Below, in pieces: positions 24,101 to 36,400 of a stretch of DNA of 64,000 nt (positions are counted from its first letter, which is position 1; each line of letters opens with the position of its first letter). Under the pieces are notes generated by a model that ran no database searches, was not told the origin of the DNA, and saw only the letters and a list, made by a program, of their open reading frames with translations. Where the stretch lies: NCBI GenBank assembly GCA_001910725.1, contig MJGA01000003.1, positions 124,001 to 188,000 on the forward strand, written 5' to 3'. This DNA is from Phanerodontia chrysosporium. Its lineage: Eukaryota > Basidiomycota > Agaricomycetes > Polyporales > Phanerochaetaceae. The position numbers and the translations under genes are program-made.

Positions 24101-25740
24101 GTTGCTCAAAGGAGTTGTCCTCGAAGATTTCGAAGCCGAAGATATCCTGCATTGGGTCGAATGAGTGTACTATGTCATATAGAAACAGCTCTATGCTCAC
24201 GAGAATACCGATCAGCTGCGCGTGAGCGGTACGCGGCTTCATCGACACGTTGATCTTCGAAACAATCCACTCAAACAAGTTGTTGTAGATCGCCTTCGCC
24301 AACGCGTCCCTGGTTGAGCTAGCCTGCGCAGGGTTGTACGGAACATCGTATACGGAGCCCCGACGGCCGCCGCGCTGAGTCTCCACAACACGCAATGTCA
24401 TTGCCTTGTGCACAAGTGCAGGCTCGACCTCCATGAGGTAGCCAACGAAGTCGGTCACGCTCGTGTCGGCGACTTCTGCGTTTCCATCGTCCTTCTCCGC
24501 AAACTGGATGTTACCCAACCAGAGAATGATTGCTAGCATGCGGAATATCTCGCTCTGCTCCTGGTCCGTTAGACCGATGATTTGCATCGATCGCTGATAA
24601 TTCCCGTCAATACCGATAAATGTCGGAAGCATACCGCCCACTTACTATCGTCTCGTCGAAGTCTTTGACATCATCAATCCTGGAACTTCCAGACAGTTGC
24701 TGACGCTCGTATATGCATATGCTTCCGGCGTCTGGATGCCAAAGGCCTCTGGAAGATTGTAAGTGTAAGCTGACGCGTGCAGACATGATCGCACCTCGTT
24801 GCTCAGGCGAAGCGGCTTTCGTGAACTGGTAGAAGATGTGGAAATTGCGCTCGTTCTCCACTTGGCCTACGACACGACCCTTCTCCAGCAGATAGTTCGT
24901 GATTTGTGCACCGACAGGCTCTCCATGGTCGTTGAACATGATCTCGAGGTATTTTCCCTATGCACAACCGTCAGAACGAGGCGGAGGCATCCTGATATTG
25001 TACTCACGTGCCGACTCGAGTTGTTATTCCTCAGAGTCTTCGCGCAACCGAAACTCTCTAGCAGGGGATTCGTGGCAAGCACCATGTCTTTGATCTCTTG
25101 GATACTGCTATCGCGACCGCCTGAGACTGCGGCGATATATTGCATAATACGCTTCGCGGCTTCGGTCTTGCCAGCTCCTGACTCCCCGGAGATGATAACA
25201 CATTGGTTCTCGTGGTACGCATTCATGTTATAGTATGCGGATTCTGCAATGCTGAAGACGTGTGGAGGGACTTCTAGTCGGTTCTTGCCCTTGTACCTCT
25301 GCAAGACCTCGTCGGTGTAGATTCCCAGGTCTAGGGCACGTTCGTAAGTGTCCTCAACTTTCAGGCTGACGATGGCATACCTTTGAACGGATTGACCGAG
25401 ATCAGCACACCTCCGATGTACGTGTAGATCTCCCCATTCTTCCAACGCTTCTCCAAGTTCTCGTTAATCGCCTCGTTGGTGATCGTAGTGAGCAGCGTCA
25501 TGTCCGACACGCCGACTTGCTTCTTCTTGAAGCCTTCCTTCCAGTCCGCCTGCGGCCCAGCTAAATTCAGTCCTCCAGACTCTCAAAGATAGTCCAGAGC
25601 GTACCTTGGCCACCTGTGTCTTTCCCCCAGCAGCCTTCTTGGGCTTCGCCTCCACCTTCTTACCGGCCTTCTTGGACGGTGCCTAGCAGCCCTGGGAGTT
25701 ACGATATGATACGCCAGAAGAGATTGAAGCACATACCATG
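21193..25740 (-). CDS. myo1: class I myosin (frame break inside)
   Basis: Actin motor of cortical patches and endocytosis. The first codon is split off by an intron: ATG at 25738-25740, then [18 protein letters not shown]. The motor head includes the P-loop [18 protein letters not shown] (about 25163-25190), NNNSSRFGKY-type switch region, [12 protein letters not shown], the TEDS-site serine in [11 protein letters not shown] (about 24360) and [20 protein letters not shown]. Two IQ motifs follow ([21 protein letters not shown]), then a TH1 tail, a proline-rich TH2, an SH3 domain ([20 protein letters not shown], about 21800-21930), more polyproline and a short acidic end RIAEDE. One base is missing near 24679 (NCLEVPG to DDVKDF), almost certainly a consensus error. 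The UNC-45 chaperone gene lies directly upstream. Confidence 0.94.
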
Positions 25741-26202
25741 ATGTGATCTACTGTTTACAGGACGTATAGGATTGGTATCTGTATCGTGGTACGCAACTGC
25801 GCGTTGCAATGCCCGCTCAAGGCCGCGGGGGCAGGTACGCGCCGCGCGGTGTCGGTGTCCCAGGTATAGATTCGAGTCCTGCCACGCCGTAGCAGGGTCG
25901 TGCGTGGTTATGTGCGATGAGGAGGTGAGGTAGTGGTAGTCAAGAGGCAAGGCAGAGTAGAGACCAGAGTATCGCGATCTCGTCGTCCGAGACGATGACG
26001 GTACGGATTCCAGGCCCGCAGTACCGGCGCCTACATCGGGGCAGGACGTTCTGCCGAGAACCTACGCTGTGCGTTCTGATTGGCTGGTGCATGAACACCG
26101 ACGACCAGCGACGGACACCGTCGGGGCAGAGTTGCACTATGCTATGCTATAAACAATTATTATTTGGCTGGCAAAAGCATGGTTGGAGGGCGCAGCACGA
26201 TC
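25741..26202. other. myosin I promoter region
   Basis: This 462-base spacer lies between co-oriented UNC-45 and myosin I (both -). It holds the myosin promoter. The run CTATGCTATGCTATAAAC (about 26140) contains a short CTATG repeat near the UNC-45 3' end. Nothing else is evident. Confidence 0.45.
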
Positions 26203-28295
26203 TCATGCAGTTACTGGGACTCCGGCGTCCAGCATAAACTTCAAAGCCTCCGCCGCCGGGATCAACGCAGGACTGCTCCCACCGGCCCTGAACAGACGGA
26301 CAAGAGCCTGGCTCAGCCCGATCTCCTGGGCCCGCTCACCCAGCTCCTTGCGTGCAGACGTGTCGACCCCTGCAAGCCAGTTCCGTACAGCCGCCGCACC
26401 GCGATGGACCAGCCCTGGATCGGATGGCGACCGCTCGCTCTCTTCGTCCTGCTCCTCGTCGCCTTCATATGGGACCTCGATGGACGGATCGATGAGCTGT
26501 CCAAGGATAGGCAGCACCCTGTGTTTCTCTCGTTCCAGCTCAAGGAGGAGCTTGCAAGCGTGTAGCGCGGAGGTGAGCATGGCGAGTGCTCCGGAAGCCG
26601 CGAGCCGTGTCGGTACGTCGTCCACATCGCACAACGCCACCAAGACGTGGAGCTTGGACTTGGAGGCCGAGGATTCGTCGCCGCCGTAACGGTTGAAGAC
26701 ATCTTCGCTCCCTGCAATGAGGTTGCAGACGAGCTCCGTCGCTGCGCGGCGGATGAGGGTGTGATCTTCCAGCATGAGCAGTTCGACTTTGTTCAGCAGG
26801 CCTGGAGCCTTTGCTATCCGCATCGCAACTTCCGGGCTCTGGGACGCCAGATTGGTGAGGGCCATGATAGCTTCGAAGCGTTGCAACAGAGTAGAGTTGG
26901 AGTGGACGACAAGGATTGCGAAAGGGCGGATCGCATCGTAGAGTGCGCCCTCGTTCGGTCCAAAGACTTGTATGGGCGAGGCTGTAATTGCGAGTTTCGC
27001 CAGAGCCTGTATGCATTCTAAGTCGCCGCGATCGAGAGAAGGGGCTTGGTCCTCTTTCTCTCCCTTTTTCGGCGCAGGAGGTAGCAGTCCCTGAATGATC
27101 GTGATGAGAGCTTTCGCGCCGCCTGCCTGCAGCACCTTCCCCCGGTTCTCTTGGTCTTCCACAAGGCTTAGGAGCGCCTTGCCGACAGCTAACCTTGTCG
27201 CTCGGCTGTCTGACACGCGCACCGCTGCTGTCAGCGCGTCCAAAGCACCGGCATTCAACAGACGCTTCCCCCGAGCCTTGGCATGCTCATCGTCTTCAAG
27301 TGGGTCGATCTCGGGCTCTCCGTCCTTGCGTGCACTGCTCGCCATACGCCGAAGCTTTGCGATTTGAGCCTCTTCCTCTGATAGTTTCGGACGGTAAGCG
27401 CACATATTCGCGATAATCGCGACGACGCCGTATATCGGAGAGGTGACCCCGCCGTCGGATGTCTGCGATGTCTGGGGTTTTCGACGAGGTATAATGGAGA
27501 ACAACTTTTGCAGGAACTGTGGATCCCTGGAAAGCTGCTCTTTAATCGCTGGATTGATGCTCATATAAGCCAGTCCTTCCACAGAGTCGTTTAGCGAAGC
27601 AGAGGCATCGCTTGAGACGACCAGACCCTTCATCATCGACACGAGATCATCGTCAATGCTCGCTATGGGAGGTTTGTCAGCACCAGTCGTCGCAGCGGCG
27701 TCAGCGCCAGCCCCTTGCGAGAGCTTGACGAGAGCTACGGCTGCGGCCGCGCGCAGAATCGCGTCTTGGGAGCGCTTCGCTTTGCTCTGCAGCCACTCGA
27801 CGCACTGCTGTGGGATCAAAGCGCGGCATGCCTTGTGTCCTGCTGCCTGAGCAACTAGTTGGGCGGCTGCACGGGCAATGGGAGAGAAGATGGATAGGTG
27901 TCGACAGCGTCCACGACGGACTCGAGCAGGCCGTCTTTTTGCAGGATTGCAGAAGCAGGCTCCCAGTCGACCTGGAAGAGCGCAGCAAGGAACGAGAGGC
28001 CAGATACGATCTGATCTTCGGCTGTATCGCTGAGCCTGGCAGCAATAGTCGGCGCCAGCGGGCGTACTATGGACTGCGTGGATGTGTCGGGTGCCGCCTT
28101 TGATGAAGGATTCGACTCTCGCAGCCTCTGACACGCGGCGGCGAGCACGACGTAGGCTTTCGTGCGAAGGCTATGGGGGTTTGTGGGGGAGAACGCGTCT
28201 ACCAGGACAGCAAATTCATCCGCAAGGGGTTTCCATGTCTTATCCTGGGTGCTCTTGAGCAGGGTATCAAGCTTGGTTTCTGCTTCGGTAGCCAT
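26203..28295 (-). CDS. UNC45: UNC-45/Cro1/She4-type myosin chaperone (frame break)
   Basis: UCS proteins fold and maintain myosin motor heads; fungal members lack the TPR domain of animal UNC-45. The protein starts MATEAETKLDTLLKSTQDKT and consists of armadillo-like helices, with the conserved UCS region late (AIMALTNLASQSPEVAMRIA, VELLMLEDHTLIRRAATELV then CNLIAGSEDVFNRYG), and ends FMLDAGVPVTA. A frame change occurs near 27892: DAVDTYPS is in one frame and FSPIARAAAQLVAQAAGHKA in the next, with no intron in the right phase. A missing C in the CC pair there restores the family sequence. Length of about 700 residues is normal. Its gene neighbours its likely client, myosin I, in the same orientation, and is divergent from TRM6. 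Confidence 0.88.
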
Positions 28296-28664
28296 GGTTA
28301 GTCCTGTTGAGGTGGTGTTGAGCAGGGAACGCGTCTCCAGCAGGAGAGTACGCTTCTACCAGATTCATGAAGCTGTCTTATATAATCCTAGGATGTAAAG
28401 GACTAAGCATAGGCTTTACGGGTCACGAGCAAAGCCAACTCACGAATATGCGCAATGATGGAGGCAGCAGACTGAGCAGAGCTCGGACGTTGACGTTGTT
28501 AGACGCCCATAATACATCTGGCCTTTCCCGATCAAATCTTGGGCGCTATGACTTCCAGGATTTCCTCGCCCATTTCTTCTCGTTTTCCTTACATTCGCCT
28601 CGAATTAGCTCTCCCCCTGGGTCTCCCGTCCGTATCTTGAAAGCTGTCACATATCAAAAGCCAA
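28296..28664. promoter_or_regulatory. divergent promoter, UNC45 / TRM6
   Basis: A 369-base spacer between divergent start codons (28295 on -, 28665 on +). TTATATAATCC at about 28378 could act as a TATA element for UNC45, which reads leftward. The TRM6 side has a pyrimidine-rich leader (about 28570-28615). Confidence 0.45.
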
Positions 28665-30364
28665 ATGGACTCTCTAGAAGGCTCCTCAAAAGGTGCTATT
28701 GCTCCAGACCAAACTATACAGGCTGGGCACACGATTCTGTTAAAGCTGCCCAGCGGGGATATTCGACCCCATAAGCTCGAGAAAGACACGTACGTGTGGC
28801 GTACATGATGCACAGCGTACATTGACACATTTCTGCGTAGAACTGTCAATCTTGGAAAGTTCGGTTCCTTCCATGCGAACGACCTCATTGGACAGCCTTA
28901 TGGTCTAACCTATGACATTGTGGACAAGTCCCTGAAGGTCGTACCGCCGCGCCCTATACAGGAAGTAGGTACGAGGTTGATGCGTTTTGAACTCTACGTC
29001 GCTCACAGGCACTGCAGAGGATACGGAGGCGACTAACGAGCTCATTAACGACGGCGATGCAGTCCAACCACTCACCGTGGAAGAGATTGAGCAATTGAAG
29101 AAGCAGGGCTTGTCGGCTGCTGTACGTCGTCTCAAAATTTCAACCGTGTACTTGCTGATATCGTATCTGCAGGAAATCATTCAGAAACAAATAGAAATGC
29201 ACGCGAACTATCAACTCAAGACCGAGTATAGCAAGGAGAAGTACAAGAAGCGAAAGGAGGCCAAGTACGTGCCTTACATTGGTTATCCCACTGCTACTCA
29301 AATCCGTTGCTCCGCATCAGATATTCGAAGGGGTTTGCGACTGTCATTCCTACGCTCTTCAACGTCTGCGAATATTGGTTCAACAAGGACGCAAGTCGTT
29401 TGCGCGATATTCGACCAGACACTCTGTCGCAAATACTGAACCTTGCCAGTATACGGCCCGGCGGACGGTATCTGTGCGTAGACGACGCGTCTGGCATCGT
29501 CGTGACAGGCATTTTGCAGCGGCTCGGTGGCCAAGGCCGCCTCATCACGATTTGCGACATCGAGTCGCCGCCAGCCTACCCCTGCATGGTCCAGATGAAC
29601 TTCTCCAAGGAATTCACTTCCGTTATGTCTTCGCTGAATTGGGCGACCGCGGATGAAGATTACACGCCGATAATTGCCTCGAGTGAGCCTCCGACTGGCA
29701 AGTTCAAGTCGGAAGGGCAGAAGAGCAGGTTGAACAAGCGCAAGGTGGCGTCCGAAATGCTCATGCGGCATCGGGAAGAGCTCTTCACTGGCGAGTTTGA
29801 CGGGTACGATGCCAGTTCTTCCACTGGTGGACGGCTGAACTCATGAACTCACATGCGGTCGTAGACTCATCATTGCGAGCCAGTATGACCCATGGTCGAT
29901 ACTGGAGAGGCTTTATCCATACCTGGGCGGCTCGGCGTCGATCGTCGTGCATAGCCCGCAGGTTCAAATACTTTCGGACTTGCACGCGAAACTGCGCGAC
30001 TTACCTGGCTACCTCGGCCCAAGTCTCACCGAAGGCTTCCTGCGACGCTACCAGGTGTTGCCAGGACGAACACATCCCACAATGAACACGTCTGGCACAG
30101 GTGGCTTCATCTTGCACGCAATTAAGGTGTACGTAGCATCTCTTCTCCAAGTCGGTTCAGCGTTGAGTTACTTGCTACAGATACGATGATCCAAACGCAT
30201 CATCCGTCATGGCGCATCGTCAAAAGGCGAAGAAGGCCAAGTTGGAAGCGGAGGCAGCTGCTAAGGTTGCAGCTGCATCGACTCCATCCGCCGAGACTGT
30301 CACAGAATCGCCGGCTCCGACAACACAGTCAGCTGAATCAACTACAGTCGCTATGGAATCATAG
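28665..30364 (+). CDS. TRM6: tRNA m1A58 methyltransferase non-catalytic subunit TRM6/Gcd10
   Basis: TRM6 binds tRNA and partners the catalytic TRM61 to methylate A58. The start MDSLEGSSKGAIAPDQTIQA is followed by HTILLKLPSGDIRPHKLEKD, then TVNLGKFGSFHANDLIGQPY, ELINDGDAVQPLTVEEIEQL, KEKYKKRKEAKYSKGF (exon join at about 29273/29331), EYWFNKDASRLRDIRPDTLS and a Rossmann-like fold (GGRYLCVDDASGIVVTGIL). The C-terminal half includes LIIASQYDPWSILERLYPYL, PTMNTSGTGGFILHAIKV and a low-complexity Ala/Lys-rich tail that ends AMES. The joined frame is intact across at least five introns. It is convergent with the OAC1-type carrier, 121 bases away. Confidence 0.92.
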
Positions 30365-30485
30365 CAATAGCGCGATGTTAGCGTACATACAGACCGTCTA
30401 TATCGCCTATTAGTCCCCATGCTACAGTAACGCGAACATAGTGCATATGGTGTGCCTGCGGGGCCCTGTAACCCAAGAAAGAAAC

Positions 30486-32078
30486 TCAGTCGTCCTTTGG
30501 CGTGCCAAACAGGACCTTCTTGTAAAGACCGGTGATAACGTCGTTCGCGGTCAAAGTGATAACCCTGGGTTCACATTCGTATCAGTTACGCTCACGTAGG
30601 GAGGAAACGAGACGAACGTGTGCGGCACTATACGCAAGAGATGTGCGGTTGAACCTGGAGTCGAGCAGTGGTCAGCTCCTTGCCTCACAAGATAAGGGAA
30701 GGACGAGTGCTCACCCTTGTACCAGCCGAACGGTCCTTCCGTCTTGAGTGTTTTCCACAGACAGTCGAAGGGGTTTTTATACAGTAGGCCAACATGCCTA
30801 CCATCCGGCATTACCTTCGTCGGTTGGTTGTACATCCGTGTCAACGCCTAGCGTAATTCCTGTCAGCGCACCAGCTCCTAAGACACCCGATTATAGGAGA
30901 CGCACTGTATCCGCTGGTTGCATCACCAAAAGCTGAACCCTGTTAACCCTCAGCATAACCGACTTGTGTCCAGATACTTACCACACACATTCCAGACACG
31001 GTGCTGCTGGCCAAGAAGGTCCATACGCTGTCCGCGGGCAAGATGCCATGTTTTGTGAGCTGGTTCTTCGTCCAGTTGTAGGTTGGTAGTTGTGCCTGTC
31101 TATGTGTTAGACTCGCGCATACATGCACGGCGTATGGATCATGACGAACTGAAGAGCCCATCGCGGTTCTCAGAACGGCAGCATCTACTCCTCTGACGAG
31201 ACCTCTCAGGCCTTCCGAGCGGTAAATGGTCGACAGCGCATCCCATGAGTGCTTGTAGAAATGTTGATGCCCAACTGGCAATGCGGGGGAGTATGCCTGC
31301 GTCGATACCTTTCAGCATATGCTGCAATAACTAGAGGATACGAGACAGACCTGCATACGGGCCTTGATGAGGAACAGAGGGTTCCCGAGAACAGCTGTCA
31401 TGCCGCAGTTAGCGTGGTAGGCTTCGAGAGTTGTTCAGTCTAACTCACCGCCGACAGCTCCGCTACCAGCTCCTGCTATGATGGAGGTTATTGGCATCTG
31501 GTCTGTAGGCTGCAGCCCGACCATGCGGTTGAGCGCATGTCTGAATGGTTCGTAGAAGCCTAGAAGGTAGTGAGAGGGCAGCAAGGTACGGAAATGACCT
31601 CACTCACCCAGCCTTGAGCCGTTCAATAGAATCTTCGTGATAGAAATCTGCGTTCAGTGATTTGTTCTCCCGGGGCGAGAGACGTAGTTGCTCACTTGGT
31701 ACGCATACTAAGCGGAATCTGGGGTAAACGTGTAGGCATGTATTCAGTGTATTAAACTCACAGCTGGCCCAAGACCTCTTTGCATGCCTCTGATACCCTC
31801 ATTTCTCCATGTCTTGACCATAACGTCGAGCACATTTTTATACACCCGTACTCCGCCGTCCTTCGCCAGCTCACCCTGCAGCTGCATCCGCGTCTTGGCT
31901 ACATCTGGCATGTTGGAGAACGTAACCTGAGTACGAGACAGTTCCGGAGGGTCAGACGGGGTCACCGTGCTCAGTCAGAGTTTCCGACGCGTACCGCGAC
32001 ACATGCAGCGACACCGCCGAGGATGAAGCCCTCCGCGGTGGTCAACGGGCGTGGCTCGCGCTTAGTTTCGGTGCTCAT
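30486..32078 (-). CDS. OAC1: mitochondrial oxaloacetate-type carrier (SLC25, OAC1-like)
   Basis: An inner-membrane carrier; the yeast homologue exchanges oxaloacetate and sulfate. It starts MSTETKREPRPLTTAEGFIL. The three tripartite-repeat signatures are present: MPDVAKTRMQLQGE (exon from about 31931), GNPLFLIKARMQ, and MQPADTALTRMYNQ formed by an exon join near 30845/30899. OAC1-specific runs include VYKNVLDVMVKTWRNEGIRG, LNGSRLGFYEPFRHALNR, YRSEGLRGLVRGVDAAVLR and RTAMGSSVQLPTYNWTKNQL. It ends VLFGTPKDD at 30486. The gene is split by about ten introns, some leaving exons of only some 30-40 bases. All joins I tested keep frame. It is divergent from dynactin p27. Confidence 0.9.
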
Positions 32079-32561
32079 CGTCGGTGTGGTCGCCGCAGCG
32101 GAGGGAGCTGGGAGGTAGGGCGGGGTGTGGTACGGTGTGGGGCAAAAAGCTCGTGCAAGTTGCCGCGCCCCGGATATATAGTCGTTGAACGCGGCAAGGA
32201 TCCCGACGCGCTCGCCTGACTCTCTACGCTCATGCCGATAGCGCCGACAGACAGTACCTGTCTAAATTCTCTGTCCTCCTACCACCATACCCGATAGCCT
32301 TGTTTCATTCGGCATTCCGATCTGCCCTTTTTCACGACACTTTCCATTGTGCAAAACACAAGCTTGAAGCCACATTGTCCACCGACCCGGAAACCAACGA
32401 ACTGAACGGTAACACAACATGTCATACCGGTTGACACAGTCCGCTCATACCGTATGGTTCTTGCTCAAGAACGCTCAGCTCATCTTGCTCAGAACTTGCC
32501 ACAGACGACCGTCCATCGCCTCAGCGCGTTCTCTTAACTGTCGCAATAACACGCTCTTGCA
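32079..32561. promoter_or_regulatory. divergent promoter, OAC1 / dynactin p27
   Basis: A 483-base spacer between divergent starts. GGATATATAGTC at about 32170 is a TATA-like element on the carrier side. I see no further motif. Confidence 0.4.
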
Positions 32562-33295
32562 ATGCCGCCCGCCAGGTATAGCCCTCGCCAGGGTCCGGTA
32601 TACGCGCGTTCACACTGTCTCGTCAACCAGCCGTGACAGATTCACCATCCATTCGAAGGCAGTTGTGTGCCAAGATGTGGATATGAAGGGTGACATTACC
32701 ATCGGCGCAGGTACGCATCTGTGTCCATTTCGCGCCTCCATGCTCAAGTCGATGCAGGCACGATCGTACACCCCAAAGCGACTATATTCGCTGCTGCCGG
32801 TCCCATAGTTATCGGGTCCAACTGCATTATCGAGGAGGGGGCGATCATCCTTAACCGGTGCGTTTATGTGTATCACCAACTTCTCCCTTTCCTAATCTTG
32901 ATTACCAGACGGAAGGAAGTTATGCGGATAGGTGATGACAACCTCTTCGAGATTGGATGTCGTGAGTGCAGATTTAGTCATGTCCAATTCGTCTCTCATA
33001 CTGCCCAGGTGTGGAATGCCCTATGGGTAACTTCAACACTATCTGCACTCGTGCCCGGATACATTACACTACGAGGCTCTCGTCATACTGCGTCGTAGGT
33101 GCGGGTTGTCTTGTTGTGCCAACAGAGGAGGAGATTCTGGACGAATACACGGTGATATACGGCCCGGGATCAGAGCGGCGTATATGGAGCGGCCGTGGTA
33201 GATTGCAAGAGGCAGATCTGAGAAGGAAGCATGCTGAATACCTGCGAGAAATGCTGCCTAAATTCAATAGACTTCGAAGAGGCGACGGGGCGTAG
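32562..33295 (+). CDS. DCTN6: dynactin subunit 6 (p27)
   Basis: Pointed-end subunit of the dynactin complex that adapts dynein to cargo; a left-handed parallel beta-helix. The ATG at 32562 codes MPPA, a short intron follows, and exons join to SRDRFTIHSKAVVCQDVDMK, GDITIGAGTIVHPKATIFAA, AGPIVIGSNCIIEEGAIILN, IGDDNLFEIGCRVECPMGNF and SYCVVGAGCLVVPTEEEILD, showing the hexapeptide-repeat pattern. It ends KFNRLRRGDGA. Four introns are required and all keep frame. The length of about 175 residues is normal for p27 homologues. Confidence 0.9.
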
Positions 33296-33488
33296 GCTGT
33301 CTCAGGATTCCATAGGTAGTGCACTTTGTATAGATGGTCGGATCTGTCTTCTTCCAAAACTCTCCTCAATGGCTTCGTGGCGTAGCGGCTCTACAAGCGC
33401 CGAGGTACGTGAGACGGCGCGTCCTCGCTCACTGTCTGAAACGACCACGCCGGATGCACGACCAGCTGCAACCCTGATGACCTAAGTC

Positions 33489-36400
33489 ATGACATCGCTG
33501 AGCAGACAAGGCTGGCTGATTCTGCTGGTGTCCGCCCTCGTCGTGCCAGCAACCGCTCATGTCCTCTCACCCGTCACGATTCTCCTACTCTCTCCGCTCT
33601 TTCTGCTCTTCACTATCGTTACGTTCTTCATTCTGAACCTGGTTCTTGCATATTTTCTCGATGCCTCAAGGCCGCCGCATCCAACTCAACCTCCTCTCGC
33701 AGGACGTCCCCTCGCTTTCTCTACGCCTGCGGCATGGCAGGCCGTCCTCACACGTTCACAATGGGCTCACAAGCCGCCGACTTCACTTCCACCCCTCCAT
33801 CCTGACTCCCCTGTGATCTCTGCTGCATTGAACGAAATCCTCATCCTCATAGTTCGCGACTTTGTGCTGTCATGGTATCGCGACCTCTCGAGCTCTCCGT
33901 CCTTTCCGACTGCCGTTTCGGCGACTATGCACAGTTCAATGCAGCGTCTGCTTGGCCGTGCCGCTAGCCTCGACGTGCCTGCTCTGGTTGTCAAGCGAAT
34001 CATGCCGAAAGTCACGGCACACATCGAACAGTTCCGACAGTCTGAGGTCGCGCTTCGAGGAGCAGGTCTGGAACGACGGCTAACCCAGTCTGAGGAGCTC
34101 GACATCTTGCTCGCGAGCCGATATGCCAGCCGTGGCGGGGGGAAGTTGCACCCAGCTGTGGACAATCTGTCGTCGACCTTCACGAAGCAGACTGAGGAGA
34201 ACCACCTTCGCGGTCTCGTCGACAGGGCGCTGCCGTACATCCTCCCCGAGAAAGAGGCGGGCAGTGAATGTGTCAGGATTGTGGTCCGGGAGATAGTCGC
34301 GTGCACTGTCCTCTACCCTGTCATGGACATGCTAGCGGATCCCGACTTCTGGAATCGGATGATAAATCAAGTGGTGAGTAGTTGCATGTATGCACCGCGC
34401 CGCTCATGCTGACTTGAACGCAGGCGGGAGAGGCTATTCGGCAGCAGTACGTTCACGCGTCTCTGATATTTTGGAATCCGTGCTCAAATCATCTGGGCTA
34501 GGAAGCTCATTTCGAAAGTTCGCAACGTCCTTGAGACCCAGCTTCCTCGTTCTCCGAGACAGTCAGCGCAGCCTTCATTGCCCGCGACCGACAGGATCAC
34601 CATACGGACAGATGCCAGACACTTTGAGTCGTTTCTGCGGAGTATTAGTCGCTGCTCATCCCTCTTGGATGCGCGTCGTTTGAAGAACGATATCATGGGA
34701 GAGATTAGGCGAACGAGAGCCCTGCTAGGTGAGTGCGAGCACCTGCACATAAGACACTTGCTGAGTCCTTCTAGCCAACCACGAAAACGAGGACTGGATC
34801 AATGGAGAGAAGACAGAGGACATTGTCGCCTTCCTCGACCGTCTGTACACTGCGAAACGCAAGGTCGAGAAGCGGATAGCTGCTTTAGGCGGCGAGCCCG
34901 ATACCGTGAGTAGGAATGTTCTCCACTAGGTGCTCGTGCTCATCTGACGGAGCTGGCTTTCGCAGGCTTCGCTTTCATCCACCCCAGAAGCCGTGATTGG
35001 GTCGCGTATATCCCTCAGGGACGTCCTTACCAACCCCACGTCGCTCTCATACTTCATGGAGTTCATGGATCGTAGAAGGCGCTCTCTCCTTGTCCAGTTC
35101 TGGCTGACCGTCGAAAGCTTCAAGAATCCGCTCGAGTCGGTGGAGTCAGGGAGTGACAGTGATGACGACGAACCTATCCGCGATCCGTCACTCTCGAAGA
35201 CTCTGAAGGAGGACATCCTGATGATGAACGAGCTCTACTTTTCTGGTCCTATCATGGATCCTGCGCTCTCGGTCATCTCGCAGAAGCACATCAGCATTAT
35301 CCGCTCGTTCGGAGTCGAGGACGATCCTCCAACTCCGAGTGCGGAGAAGCGCGTGCGGAGAAGCGTCATGCTCGCGCAGAGACAGGTCGAGCGAGCGATG
35401 GAGGAGCAGGACTTCGAAGACTTCCAGCGGTCGGAGCTCTGGTTCCGTGTCATCGGGGACAGTGATCTCGCTCCCAGTCGAGGCGCTATTGAGCAGCCCT
35501 TGCCGCGTTCTATCACCGTCCAGGAGGATGGCGGCCACCGCCTTCGCGCAAACCGACGCTCTGAGACTGCACCAGCCAGGTTCCCCTCTCCACTTGGCTT
35601 CTTCCATGTTCAGGAGCCGTCGAGCCCTACTGTTGCGTCCTCTCCAGCAACAACGCATCCGCAAGGCCTCATGAGGTCTTCTCCGTCCGACCTGGAGCTC
35701 CTGATGTCGCCTGCTGGTGATACCGGATCTTCATCTACACGCGCTCCACTATTTGACGATCCCGACGATGTCAAGTTCGACGCTGCGCTGGAAGCACATT
35801 CACAACGGATGGAGGCTATCCAGGCTGCGCTCACAGATATCATCGCCCTAGATCAGCACGAGAGCTTGCAGGGTGACCGTGGCACAGGGGGTAGCCTCTC
35901 AGACAGCATAACACTCTCCGCTCCCAGTATCAGCTCGCGTGTGGATAATACTCGGGCAGACCACGGCTCGGACGACGAGGCCGACGCTGAAGACAGGCGC
36001 GAGGACCAGGAGCAGCAACACAGTTCCTTCCAGTTAGCTGGCCCGGGAGACCTCCACCTCTCCTACGAGATTGCGCGCCTCAGCGACAAGATCTCGAATC
36101 TGCAGACTCAGGAGGGCATGCTCGATACGCTAATCAAGAAGGCAGAGCTCACCGGCGACGAGCAGGAACTCAAGCTCCTGCAGAAGTCGAAGTCCTCGCT
36201 GGCGCGCGAGATACGTGAACTCAACTTCCAGAAGAGCCAATACGAGCAGCAGGAGTCAGCCAACCGCCTTGTCTCGGATCGCACGAAAATTGCCATCGTA
36301 AACAGTACCGTGGGCGAGGAGGCTGGCAAGTCTGTCGTTAGGTACCTCATCGAGGTGCAACAACTAGCCGCAGACGGGACTTTCGCTTCCGGATGGGTAG

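Noticed and set aside
33369..33480. Upstream start codon for the Mdm1-type gene
   Set aside because: An ATG at 33369 opens a short frame with a GTACGTGAG donor-like site, but joining it to the next acceptor does not enter the main frame.
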